64,000 nucleotides of DNA, from NCBI GenBank assembly GCA_019677205.1, contig JAAMXY010001026.1, positions 41,627 through 105,626 on the forward strand. The letters run 5' to 3'. The notes beneath the pieces are model-generated. The model was not told the DNA's origin. It searched no databases and saw nothing but the letters and a program-made list of their open reading frames with translations. The position numbers were made by a program, and so were the translations under genes. Shown in pieces: positions 43,501 through 51,362 of the stretch (positions within the stretch are counted from its first letter, which is position 1; each line of letters starts with the position of its first letter). The stretch is from Pinguiococcus pyrenoidosus. Its lineage: Eukaryota; Sar; Pinguiophyceae; Pinguiochrysidales; Pinguiochrysidaceae.

Positions 43501-46500
43501 GTCGTGAGCAACGACATCGTCATCGATCCGGACTGCGTGCAGAGCCTCCTCCTCAATCACCAGCTGTGGGGCTTGTCGGAGCAGGCCCAGTTGGCATACT
43601 GCCCGCTGTTTGCAACGCTCCGCAGGCTCATCGGACCGCTCAACTGCAACGGAGACTTCAATGCCCTGCGGCTGGCATATCAGACGGAGATCACGAGGTG
43701 GCTTCTCCAGATGATGACGGAGACAGATCTTGTCAACTCCAGCATCGCCACGGCCGAGCAGGTGGGCGAGCAGGGGGCTCACCAGGGCAGCTTCATCGTC
43801 TCCTGCGCCATGCTCCTGTACGAGTTGATGCTGCGGTGCAGCGTGTTCCAAACTCTCCCGCTTCAGCTTCGGGAGGATCCGTCGAGCGGCCTTGGCCTCG
43901 TGATGGGCCTTGGCCTTGGCTTTGGCCGCACGCAGGAGGAGAGGAACCAGCGAGACCTCAATCGATGCTGCGAGGCCCTTCTGGCGACCTTGCAGTCAGA
44001 GAACAGACAGCCAGGCGCGAGGTTCAATGAGGAGAAGTCGGATTTCTGGTGCTCCCTGCGGTATGCGTCGCCGGCGACGAATGGAGCACTGGTCCTGCCC
44101 ACTACGACAAGTGTTCGCCTGCAGCTGCTGCAGATCCTGCTCAGTCTGATCCACGGGCATCGAAACCTGTCAGTGCAGCCCGACGCGCGAGGAGCCCCGC
44201 TTCTCATCACCGGCCTTCCGGAGTACTTGGTGTTCGAGCAGGAGCGCGCGCTCGAGGAGTTTCTCGTTTCCTTGTACTCGGAAAGTACAAATTCGAACTT
44301 CTGGCGAGCAGTTGGGGAAGTCCTGACGGCCGAATGGTTCGTCGCGATTTTTGAGAGCTCAGCGGACTCGGCGTCCGCGGCAGTCACGCTGAGAATCTTA
44401 GCCATCCTCCTTCAGCTCCCCGGAGAAGGCCACTGCCTCGACTTTGCTACCAACTTCCTTGGGGTTGGCGGCTTCCGAATCCTTCTATCAGCAATTCCTC
44501 GGCATGCCTCCGAGCAAGCGGTCCTTGTGCAATTGTGGGCGCTCTTCTTGAGGGTTCCGATTCAGAGAGTGCCCCTGCGGATTGTAGATGGTGACACGAG
44601 CGGTGATGTCTACTCCCTCACCGAGCTGGAAGAGGCGTTCTCAAGCGCCCCCGGACCGAACCAGCAGAGCGCGCAGCTCTTCGTCGACATCTGGACGGTG
44701 CTCTGCAACTGCTTTCTTCACAACCTGCGGGTCATTGCAACATTTGAAGTGCAGCAATCGGGACCTGCTGGCGTGGAAGCAAGCGATGCGGAGAAGTTGC
44801 GCTACGAGAACTCCAAGGCCGCCAACACCATGGTTTTGAGGTTGATCCGGATGCAAATGGAGCGCAGCTCGCCGGTGCGGCGGTTCTTTCGTGAAAAGGA
44901 CATCCTTACACCGCTCGTGAACTGCCTCTTCAAAGCTCACGAGCTTGCGGGTTTCAGTGGAGCGAACTCTCGGGGGGGCAGTGCGTCCTTCAAGGCGGAC
45001 GAAGCGTCCGAGGCGGGCATGGTCGGTGATGGGCGCCTCCGGGACGCCGAGGATCCGAATCCAGACTTCGAGGCGCTGGAGGCTTTCGCAGGCAGCTTGG
45101 GCCAGGACTACACGCTGCTTCTTGCCGACGTCGTCATCTCAGCCCTGTTCCGTGGATGTCAGGACATGAGCGACGTGCTCGAGAACCTGACCGGCGCCTT
45201 TCCCAGCTCAGCTACTCCTCGGGAGATCCTGCTATATCATGATGCCGTGGCAGCAGCGTGCACGCTTTCCATCGGCTACTATCTCCGGGCTCTAGCAACG
45301 AGAGACAGGGAGAGCATCCGGCCGGACTCTCGGAGGTCGGCGGGCATCGTCCAGAAGGGGAGGCGCCAGTCGCTGCTGGACTACTATCGGAGCGCCGCGG
45401 AGGCAACGCCGGAGAAGGATCCAGACTTTCGTTCGCAGCTAAGGAACATCTTGCAGGTCCCGGCCGGGGCCACGAATACTCCGGAAAGGATATGGACGGT
45501 GCTATCCTCGTGTCTAGAAGCCCTCAAAGGGCTCCAGCATCTCTTCATGCGAGGCTACAGCACCGGCCGAGGACTGTTCCTGGCGCTGAGATGTTCTGCA
45601 AGCTTCGCAAAGGCGGCGAGAAGCACGCTCGTCCACGGCATGCTCCGAGCAAGCGGGCAGAACGCACTTCAGCTTGGGTCGGGCGTCGTCGGTCTCTGCT
45701 TTGCGGTCTCCCTCATGCGCGAGCTCCGGTATGGCGGCGCCTTGGGGACCCGTCAGGCGGGTTCAAACCAGAAGGCCTCGGGCGGGGACGCACATGGACC
45801 AACCTACGCGGCGCCCAGTCGGGAGAACACACCTTCGTATGCCCGCGGACATAGTTCCGACGGCTTCTACATGGAGGACGAAGGGCCCATGAACGACGCG
45901 GGAAGCAAGCTGTCCTTGCTGCCTCAAATGATGCTCTTCTTGGCCAGTCATTTCCAGTGCTTCTTGATTTCGACGGCCAGCGGCTCCCAGACGAAGCCTT
46001 CTCACGGAAAGGTCTCCTCCGGGATAGCAGGCGGCCCTCCGAAGCTGCTGCGCCCGAAGGTCTTTCAGCAAGGCGCCCCTTTGGGAGGGAGCTCCAGTGG
46101 GAGCCAAGGAGCACAGCCGCAGCGCGGCCGCCTGGACGCGGACGCGTTGTCCGCTTCCCAAGCCGATGTCGAAAGCGAGGCCCGTCAGGCTCGAGCGCGC
46201 GAAGACGCTGCTCCCGCAGTTGAGCATCGTATGGACGATGAGCTGGACTCGCTTGCCACCAATCAGCACTCCGAGATTGTGATGGAGTACAGCAGCGCGC
46301 CGAGCGCCATCATCAAGCTGGACGAAGCGAGTGGAAGACTCACGATTTCGCACACTGCAGCGGCGCGGGAGGCGCTGGTGAACCTCGTAGCAGATCCGGA
46401 GACGGAGCGGTTCTTGATATCGGCAATCATCGTCGAGCTGGAGCTTGGGGGCCTCTTCCTGCATGATCATGATTTCGTCCGAAACAGCGCCCTCTTCCTC

Positions 46501-49500
46501 ATGTCCCGAATCGTAAGGCACCGTCGCCGCGTGTTGGGAGAGATCCTGGATCCTTCAAGCTACGAGTCCAGAGGCGTCGTCGAGAAGGTCTTCAACGGGT
46601 ACGACATCCTGAGCGGCGACAAGTCGAAAAGCTCAAATCCGACGCGAGAGTCGCTCGTGAGTGTTGAGGAGAGGAATGGCTCCTACCACCTGGCTCTTTC
46701 GGAAGACAAGCAGGAATGCTTCAACAGGTTCAACACTTGGAATGACGAGAACGCGGCCATTGCGAAAGGGCCCGTCCTCGCGAACTGGTGCAGACTGATC
46801 AATCGCAGGTTCCCGCCGCGTAGCTACTCGCGAGAGCCGCTGGTCGCTCTGCGGGAGAGGCTTACGCGGCCTCGCGACAGCTACAACGCCGCCGGTTCTG
46901 CCTACCTGGCGAGCCCAGTGAGAGGAGGCGACCTGCGGTCGCGCATGCTGCGGACGTGCGAGCAGCATATGCGGCAGCGCAGGAAATGGTGGAGGCGATT
47001 TGGCCTGCCCCTCATCGCTCTGGGCGGAGCCACCTGGCGGGAGATCATAGTCAGTCTGAAGGGAAGCGTAGGCGTGTGGGAGGCAGTTCGGATCGGGGCA
47101 GAAGGCCGGCCCCTTCTGCAACAGCATCGAACCACGGCGGCCAACAGCCCTTATGCTTCCTCTGGAGCTGCCGAGGAGTTGGCCACGATTCGGGAGGAGA
47201 CGGGGTTTCCCCCGAGATGGAAATTGAGCCTACGAGAAGGCTTCGAAAGGATGAGAAGATGCCTCGAGCGGAACCACGAGTTCTACGACGTGTTCACCGT
47301 CGTACGACTTGGACCGAGCCTCCCGCAGCTCGGCGCTCCGTCCGAGCATGATTCGGTGGAAGACACCTTGCCGGGGATGGAAAGGCAGCGGGGCTTCACG
47401 GAGGGCAAGTCCGACGGGGATGCCTCCGCCGCCCTGGATGATGACGCGCGCGGCGCTCCTGACGCTCCCGAGCTCGGAATGATCGCGACCCCCCGCAGAA
47501 GGGCTATGGCGAAGCGGCTTGGCCGCGGGGGGGGAGCAGAAACTGGGGCTCTTGGCCATGGCAGCTTGACTATCCCGGAGGAGACGAGCGAGCTGGAAGA
47601 CGCTCCTCAGGGTGGCGACCAGACTCAGGAAGAGGACGAGCTGATAGAAACAGCGAAGCTTGTGGCGGGGCTCTCCAAGAGGTTCTCGACGCGCCGCCTG
47701 CATCTCCTTAGTGGCTTGGAGGACGACGAGGACGAAGCAGACGCCAACGGCGACGAAGCTCAGGAGAATCCCTTGCCAGCGGGCGGCTTTGCGAGCGACC
47801 AGCTTCAGGACGAGCCGGCGAAGTTACGCTTCCGAGAGAAGGAGCGTTCCCTTACAGGGAGCCTTGTTGATGAGGCCGGCAGCGGCACGCAGCTAGACGT
47901 CGTGCCGGAAGAGCGCACTCAAGGCGGCATGCCGGACCTGCACTTCGAGGAAGATCCGATGTTCGATGACGATGACAGCGACGTCGAGTCCAGGGGTAGG
48001 AAGTCCTCGTCGGAACTGCATCCGAACGGCTCCGCCAGGAACAGGAACTACTCCGGGGGAGAGGAGAGCGCTGCGCTTCCCGAGGAGGACACGCACAGCG
48101 ACGCCGGACCCCCGTATGACCTCTGGGCGAAGATACCCACGGCCAGTGAAGACTGGGAGCGTTTGGCCCTCCCAGCGTTCGCGACGAAGGAAGAGGAGGA
48201 GCAGCGGCCGTCCTTGCACCCTGGCGAGCTTCTGTTGTCCAAGCTGGACCCGACGGATGCGCGGCATCTGCGACTGACGTATGACGTGACGCTCGTGAGC
48301 GGCCTGGAGACCAAGCAGGGCCTCCTGTGCGTGTCAGACACGGCGCTCACGATCGCGTTTGGTTTCGGCAAGCGCTCGGCGGGGCCTCCGAGGGCGGACG
48401 GCCGCACGAATCCTCTGTACGGAGTCCACGTCATTGTCGACGAGGAGGATGCGGCAGCGCCGTCCATGTCCATGGCGAAGGGCGTTCCGGACGGCGGGAA
48501 TGAGACGAAGCTGCGGCGCCCGTTCATGGTTTTGGTTCGCCAGTCCTCGTCCATGGCGGTCGACAATCCCTTGAACTCGAGCGTCCTGCCAGAGCTGGAG
48601 CACGATGAGGCGGCAAGTGCTGTCAAGGCGCAGCGGAAGGACGTCCAGAAGGTCGATGGCCGGTGGGCCAGCTCTCAGTGGGACGAGGACGCGACAACCC
48701 GGCTGGAGAGCATCCGCATCCCTTTTGATGATTTGTACGCGGTGTACCGGAGGAACTATCAGCTGCGGCCCATCGGGCTTGAGGTTTTCGACATCTATGG
48801 ACTGAGCGTCCTGATGGCCTTCGAGGTACAAGACGCGAGCGCCGGATACAAGGCCGCGGAAGAGGTTCTTCGGAGGCTTCTCTCCCACCCGGCCCCGCGA
48901 AGCATCTGGGCGGAGTACAATATCTTCTCCTCGACGGTGACAGGCAACCGCACGTACAGGACCTTCATCAAGCAGCTTCGTTCCAAGCTGCAGAAGGCGT
49001 GGCTTCGGGGCACGCTCAGCAACTTTGAGTACCTGCTGCACCTGAACGCCCTTGCCGGGAGGAGCTTCAACGACCTGACCCAGTACCCGGTCTTTCCGTG
49101 GATCCTCGCGGACTACACCAGCGAGACGTTGGACCTCAACGACCCAAAGAGCTTCCGGGATCTCAGCAAGCCCATGGGGGCCCTCGGCGATGAGCGTGCC
49201 CAGCAGTTCAAGGATCGGTACGATAGCTTCGCAGCGCCAAGCAACGACGGAAATGCGGAAAACCTGCCGCCACCTTTCCACTACGGGACCCACTACAGCT
49301 GCGCGGGGTACGTGCTGTACTATCTCCTGCGCCTCGAGCCGTACTCGAGGGCTGCTCTGACGCTCCAAGACGGGAAGTTCGACAAGACGGACCGCCTTTT
49401 CAAGAGCATCGAGTCGAGTTGGAGATCCTCGTCGAGTGAGAACCTCCAAGATGTCAGGGAGCTGATCCCCGAGTTCTTCTACCTGCCCGAGTTCCTGCGC

Positions 49501-51156
49501 AACAGCAACCGCTTTGACTTCGGCGTCACCCAGAAGAATGTCCCCGTTCACCATGTTGAATTGCCACCGTGGGCCAAGGGAGACGCGCGCGAGTTCGTGC
49601 GGCTCCATCGCCAGGCCCTCGAGTCCCTGGAGGTGTCTCACAAGCTTCATTTGTGGATCGACCTCGTGTTCGGATCCAAGCAGCAAGGCGAGCCGGCCAG
49701 GAAGGCGCAGAACGTCTTCGTGCACGTGACCTACGAGGGAGCGATCGACATCGACGAGATCACGGACCCGATCGTGCGGGAGGCGACCATCGCTCAGATC
49801 CAGAACTTTGGGGTCACGCCGTCGCGAATCTTCAAGGCCGACCACCCGGCCCGTCAAGTCCCGTTCATCTTCTACCGCTACGTAAGCAACGCACCAGGAG
49901 CGATTGAGGACAAGAGCAACATCAGCATCGAGTTTCCGGCGACCGCGTGGCACGCCCCCGTGTACACGCCTCCTCTGTCGGTCGTGGGATTGCCGCAGCA
50001 TTCCCTTCTGCAGCCCGCCGGTGCGGTCGGCGACTACTGCAACGGCCAGCCGGTCGGAGACGCCACCCTCGTGTTAAAGACAAGTGTGAGCACGACCCTC
50101 AAGGGCGTGGAAGCCGTTCCGCGCGGCTGCGTTCTTCTCGGCGGCGCGGGGCACCGGTACTTCAGGTATGGAATCGCCGGTGTCGGCGGCGTGCTGTATC
50201 TCCACCAACACGGCGCGAAGGGTAGAGACGGCGATCGCGTCCTGAGCATCCACGAGGGCCTGGGCGCGGGTTCCATCACGTCGGTCGGACTGAGCCACTG
50301 CTCGCAGATCTTGGTCACCGGCAGCTCGCAAGGGAGGCTCCGAAGCTGGCAGATCAAGAACGATCTGAAGGCTGGCACAACCGGGGCGAAGGGCAGCCTG
50401 ACCCAGAGTCTGACCCAAGCGGCAGCACTTCCGGTCACGCTGGCGCTCAGGCACAAGTTTGGCGGCGGCCATGACGGCGCCGTCACCATCGTGCGGGTCG
50501 CGAGCGATCATGGCTTCGTCGTGTCCGGAGGCGTGGACAGGCGCGTGCTGCTGTGGAACCTCCACTCCGGCGTGTTTCTGCGGCTTTTGGGTGGCCACAC
50601 GTCGGCCATCTCGTCGATAGACGTCAATCAGAAGAACGGGGACATCGTCACGCTCAGCGGAGACAACTTGAGGCTGTGGTCCTGCAACGGAGACGCGCTC
50701 GCCTTCGTCAATACCGTCGTGCCCGCCCTGTCCAGTGTCGACGCGGGCCCCTTCGCGGTTCGCGCGCCGCAGAGTCCCGCGACTGTCGCGGTGTCGACGC
50801 ACGCCTCGGAATGGCTTGACGACGGCGGCGTCATTGTCACTGGGCACCAAAACGGTGGCATCTGTATCTGGTCTTTGCGCCACCCGAGCGACATGGTCGA
50901 GAAAGCACGTGCTGGCGGGGGCACAATCGCCTCCCCCAAGAGCAAGGACCTGGGGGGCGGGTTCCTGCTGCCGAAGTTCCACTTCCCAACCAGCAACATG
51001 CACCGAGCGGGGATATCATTTCTGAAGGTGGTGTCCAAGGGACGCGAGCTACTTGTCGGGGACACGGTCGGGAAGGTGTCCCGGTGGGCAGTACTCCGGC
51101 TGGAGGAGCTGCCGGAGGAAGACGCGCTTCGCTTGCGGCAGATCTCGGCCTTCTGA
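37501..51156 (+). CDS. Giant BEACH-WD40 protein (NBEA/LRBA/WDFY3 superfamily), intronless
   Basis: Large scaffold of vesicle trafficking, autophagy or lysosome-related organelle biology. One uninterrupted frame of 4,551 codons. The N-terminal 1,300 residues are helical, armadillo-like. A concanavalin A-like lectin segment lies at about 1360-1530 (SGYSISVWFRF, GEWHHAMLSH). More helical repeats and acidic linkers follow to about 3580. A PH-like part starts near 3590 (TYDVTLVSGLETKQG) and ends at RRNYQLRPIGLEVFD. The BEACH domain is about 3800-4117, with FEYLLHLNALAGRSFNDLTQ, YPVFPWILADY, GTHYSCAGYVLYYLLRLEPY, ELIPEFFYLPEFLRN and LWIDLVFG. C-terminal WD40 repeats run about 4200-4551. The start is the first ATG, followed by plausible sequence. 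Longer than NBEA, LYST or WDFY3; orthology within the superfamily not resolved. Confidence 0.93.
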   Translation: MLTNFRKFFGRSAEPEFAQSDTTDPADAAKEEERLEQERRLGKQITAAAEEASQLLSRLIREVRNDFRRAPAADGPSNPAYPTRYRSSSELVQLLAGGAVQDEAPSAVDAAGEEPPRNPLQRLMQHRRRSFFARKCSDAPGNLAAHLLSCVRILRLIELEKAADLTLNAPEVQEAQARSVGPTTVDACQVIEALVEQFCADVSGANTEQLRQHLRTLATLSCERYPREAMHIQKTAATILKMMARSRIFNRTTVWFMHESLIVNEMVSATRVLVRRVEASTAETSRSAQDVPVDLVEQLVMSPAAAEESGCWITALDALTTICTESAEYDAALLHDLHDADGYDLINFIVRESSPEHSDGGLRLLAALCCTKDMGSGSSATPDAAQAAADPHRRGKAMNQQALKMLQGLLVEALTARKDEVAGKGRVLGFDEKVGALARGGFQRDDLFSAAEMLARLATVQAVGDLAASFRSMGGGAEAYLSLLLDSMLQIYSSNPLNYELLEGEYSFMSLLLVAMPLFRSEDLRVMTLKALEFIGTVRPETPPSIALRGACATLAACAREALDACREADGRKIAPVMDCLEAVLSSLDKLLQFDGNFGATLIEECSILEDFCGPLLRELGAQEEEESSSAAARKVDSSITERLCCVVCGLLTTLIGSCPESAQRIRSAKVTTALHRIIEASCSPSAGSPGRVADDISRSAAAALRVLNMSARVGLPGLRQDIEFLNGMLRKASVWKSDGPSDLVLAAGSKTIIIRGLKAMLRTNPAAPGLWRKYSGFEAVVHFVFVPLDGAFELGNGKEQDEAVVEAQLGLFTAAVELLVIAMQTDPTRIAPGSFLGGEGGLGFGNSADKSVVLDDAAKSPGRTNVEKGEYEHGLAVPCCTVDTTNRRYLRSTIGYELLTSCVLNSKVLLHPVTVGRAASALFMLITLSVEREQLPTAVGDTRAYGRPEKVSSVSRGSSYDSSRNSRRLDIQRDVATQPSRVSLANPEAALVVLDCIPHMTPEYARRSLWGLQELVVRGGLPAERAAVSSGWVRHTFRRLWHLADPQLGSVDEEEAEGAAVSTQERALLAHSLLAFLRVLCTHGISSHDWVAVLQCAGAQLALNATTTPPMALLSPTTDDPSRRSFQYLRGSSTPLGHWLQLNLRVARQEEALPMDWDDSLSSCQKRAEWARFEEPFLDSRRVAACQGEPSVPYIRVGSLEVPQAADGLEQALLEKALVERRHRGPGSKMPAVSGGTRFAAYLEALASLGARHVFTPDVSRALPPTPLSLSSAGSLKVCTGPVSDKVETSSEDRASERLSVEGMIASFNQQLDLDQLLSECDVDSEQGQELGLGLGSVVAVPRPPRQAEDLLEKTSMTLAAASTCFPSASGYSISVWFRFDVEGDARSPGLTLKTMGSDRAREDASSNRSTGTYARKPPEKRRRLLWLASLCSSEHFRPLTQWYFDPDQSTFELKAGDSKGRVTFSLDSALAAGEWHHAMLSHSRGKRVMGIGNEDVAVLFVNGLEIASEQIPNVSFTPEGAGAAGVALMMGVPPPEAIGAPDVCQSSSPLWHLGPVLVLDEPVERLSALAISLRGPAYSGNFEGNKPENAAARSADTSAMLHRIHHGIKHRPMAPAPLNRNELIHRVRVLSGSHSGDEILSQADSKEDPALDWQARVLSGSADLIGSMENEDLADQAPDPLVLEWERETSVEASPPGVLTKARSLSSHLNERGLDALPLPEGEGAAQASEIRWKDVLSHRLPSERIRMSLHANCMVGGVLPPQARKASLESWLADASKAPLPVPLHLLRSGEAHNLPHTGGILSTGKARPHGDAFPELRASWCAAVEGSGVPAVAVYGPGDSVVPSYRLEDAVGGFGGIESILPLLQAADDEPSLVGAISLIASLSAGVVEAKEFLLSRHGYEVIAFMLSRKIDAELQRRLDNADSALEKCTGFYASSPLVMRALLPLAVSGSEGLHAHKLEMRSGAGADVDASTTEKVMWMGVRWRFCDDFTELSKRVVSNDIVIDPDCVQSLLLNHQLWGLSEQAQLAYCPLFATLRRLIGPLNCNGDFNALRLAYQTEITRWLLQMMTETDLVNSSIATAEQVGEQGAHQGSFIVSCAMLLYELMLRCSVFQTLPLQLREDPSSGLGLVMGLGLGFGRTQEERNQRDLNRCCEALLATLQSENRQPGARFNEEKSDFWCSLRYASPATNGALVLPTTTSVRLQLLQILLSLIHGHRNLSVQPDARGAPLLITGLPEYLVFEQERALEEFLVSLYSESTNSNFWRAVGEVLTAEWFVAIFESSADSASAAVTLRILAILLQLPGEGHCLDFATNFLGVGGFRILLSAIPRHASEQAVLVQLWALFLRVPIQRVPLRIVDGDTSGDVYSLTELEEAFSSAPGPNQQSAQLFVDIWTVLCNCFLHNLRVIATFEVQQSGPAGVEASDAEKLRYENSKAANTMVLRLIRMQMERSSPVRRFFREKDILTPLVNCLFKAHELAGFSGANSRGGSASFKADEASEAGMVGDGRLRDAEDPNPDFEALEAFAGSLGQDYTLLLADVVISALFRGCQDMSDVLENLTGAFPSSATPREILLYHDAVAAACTLSIGYYLRALATRDRESIRPDSRRSAGIVQKGRRQSLLDYYRSAAEATPEKDPDFRSQLRNILQVPAGATNTPERIWTVLSSCLEALKGLQHLFMRGYSTGRGLFLALRCSASFAKAARSTLVHGMLRASGQNALQLGSGVVGLCFAVSLMRELRYGGALGTRQAGSNQKASGGDAHGPTYAAPSRENTPSYARGHSSDGFYMEDEGPMNDAGSKLSLLPQMMLFLASHFQCFLISTASGSQTKPSHGKVSSGIAGGPPKLLRPKVFQQGAPLGGSSSGSQGAQPQRGRLDADALSASQADVESEARQARAREDAAPAVEHRMDDELDSLATNQHSEIVMEYSSAPSAIIKLDEASGRLTISHTAAAREALVNLVADPETERFLISAIIVELELGGLFLHDHDFVRNSALFLMSRIVRHRRRVLGEILDPSSYESRGVVEKVFNGYDILSGDKSKSSNPTRESLVSVEERNGSYHLALSEDKQECFNRFNTWNDENAAIAKGPVLANWCRLINRRFPPRSYSREPLVALRERLTRPRDSYNAAGSAYLASPVRGGDLRSRMLRTCEQHMRQRRKWWRRFGLPLIALGGATWREIIVSLKGSVGVWEAVRIGAEGRPLLQQHRTTAANSPYASSGAAEELATIREETGFPPRWKLSLREGFERMRRCLERNHEFYDVFTVVRLGPSLPQLGAPSEHDSVEDTLPGMERQRGFTEGKSDGDASAALDDDARGAPDAPELGMIATPRRRAMAKRLGRGGGAETGALGHGSLTIPEETSELEDAPQGGDQTQEEDELIETAKLVAGLSKRFSTRRLHLLSGLEDDEDEADANGDEAQENPLPAGGFASDQLQDEPAKLRFREKERSLTGSLVDEAGSGTQLDVVPEERTQGGMPDLHFEEDPMFDDDDSDVESRGRKSSSELHPNGSARNRNYSGGEESAALPEEDTHSDAGPPYDLWAKIPTASEDWERLALPAFATKEEEEQRPSLHPGELLLSKLDPTDARHLRLTYDVTLVSGLETKQGLLCVSDTALTIAFGFGKRSAGPPRADGRTNPLYGVHVIVDEEDAAAPSMSMAKGVPDGGNETKLRRPFMVLVRQSSSMAVDNPLNSSVLPELEHDEAASAVKAQRKDVQKVDGRWASSQWDEDATTRLESIRIPFDDLYAVYRRNYQLRPIGLEVFDIYGLSVLMAFEVQDASAGYKAAEEVLRRLLSHPAPRSIWAEYNIFSSTVTGNRTYRTFIKQLRSKLQKAWLRGTLSNFEYLLHLNALAGRSFNDLTQYPVFPWILADYTSETLDLNDPKSFRDLSKPMGALGDERAQQFKDRYDSFAAPSNDGNAENLPPPFHYGTHYSCAGYVLYYLLRLEPYSRAALTLQDGKFDKTDRLFKSIESSWRSSSSENLQDVRELIPEFFYLPEFLRNSNRFDFGVTQKNVPVHHVELPPWAKGDAREFVRLHRQALESLEVSHKLHLWIDLVFGSKQQGEPARKAQNVFVHVTYEGAIDIDEITDPIVREATIAQIQNFGVTPSRIFKADHPARQVPFIFYRYVSNAPGAIEDKSNISIEFPATAWHAPVYTPPLSVVGLPQHSLLQPAGAVGDYCNGQPVGDATLVLKTSVSTTLKGVEAVPRGCVLLGGAGHRYFRYGIAGVGGVLYLHQHGAKGRDGDRVLSIHEGLGAGSITSVGLSHCSQILVTGSSQGRLRSWQIKNDLKAGTTGAKGSLTQSLTQAAALPVTLALRHKFGGGHDGAVTIVRVASDHGFVVSGGVDRRVLLWNLHSGVFLRLLGGHTSAISSIDVNQKNGDIVTLSGDNLRLWSCNGDALAFVNTVVPALSSVDAGPFAVRAPQSPATVAVSTHASEWLDDGGVIVTGHQNGGICIWSLRHPSDMVEKARAGGGTIASPKSKDLGGGFLLPKFHFPTSNMHRAGISFLKVVSKGRELLVGDTVGKVSRWAVLRLEELPEEDALRLRQISAF

Positions 51157-51362
51157 AGCGTCCTGCCGCTCAAGCCAAAGAAAGAAGCATGATGCTTTGA
51201 GAGAACGATGGTCTGGTAGAAAGACAACTACATAGATGGGGAGGCCACGTGTGCAGCCGATGGGCTAAGACTCACGCTGCAGACGTCAGAAGTGCGTGTG
51301 ATTTCGACAATCAGCACCTTACTTTTTCCACGTTCGCGTGCGTATGCATGCAGGTCCTGTAT
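51157..51362. other. Convergent 3' spacer between BEACH and GCP4-like genes
   Basis: 206 bp between stops; no feature recognised beyond presumed 3' UTRs. Confidence 0.6.

Noticed and set aside
48334-50001. 555-codon antisense open frame over the BEACH domain
   Set aside because: It mirrors conserved BEACH codons; long antisense frames are expected from GC-rich codon bias.
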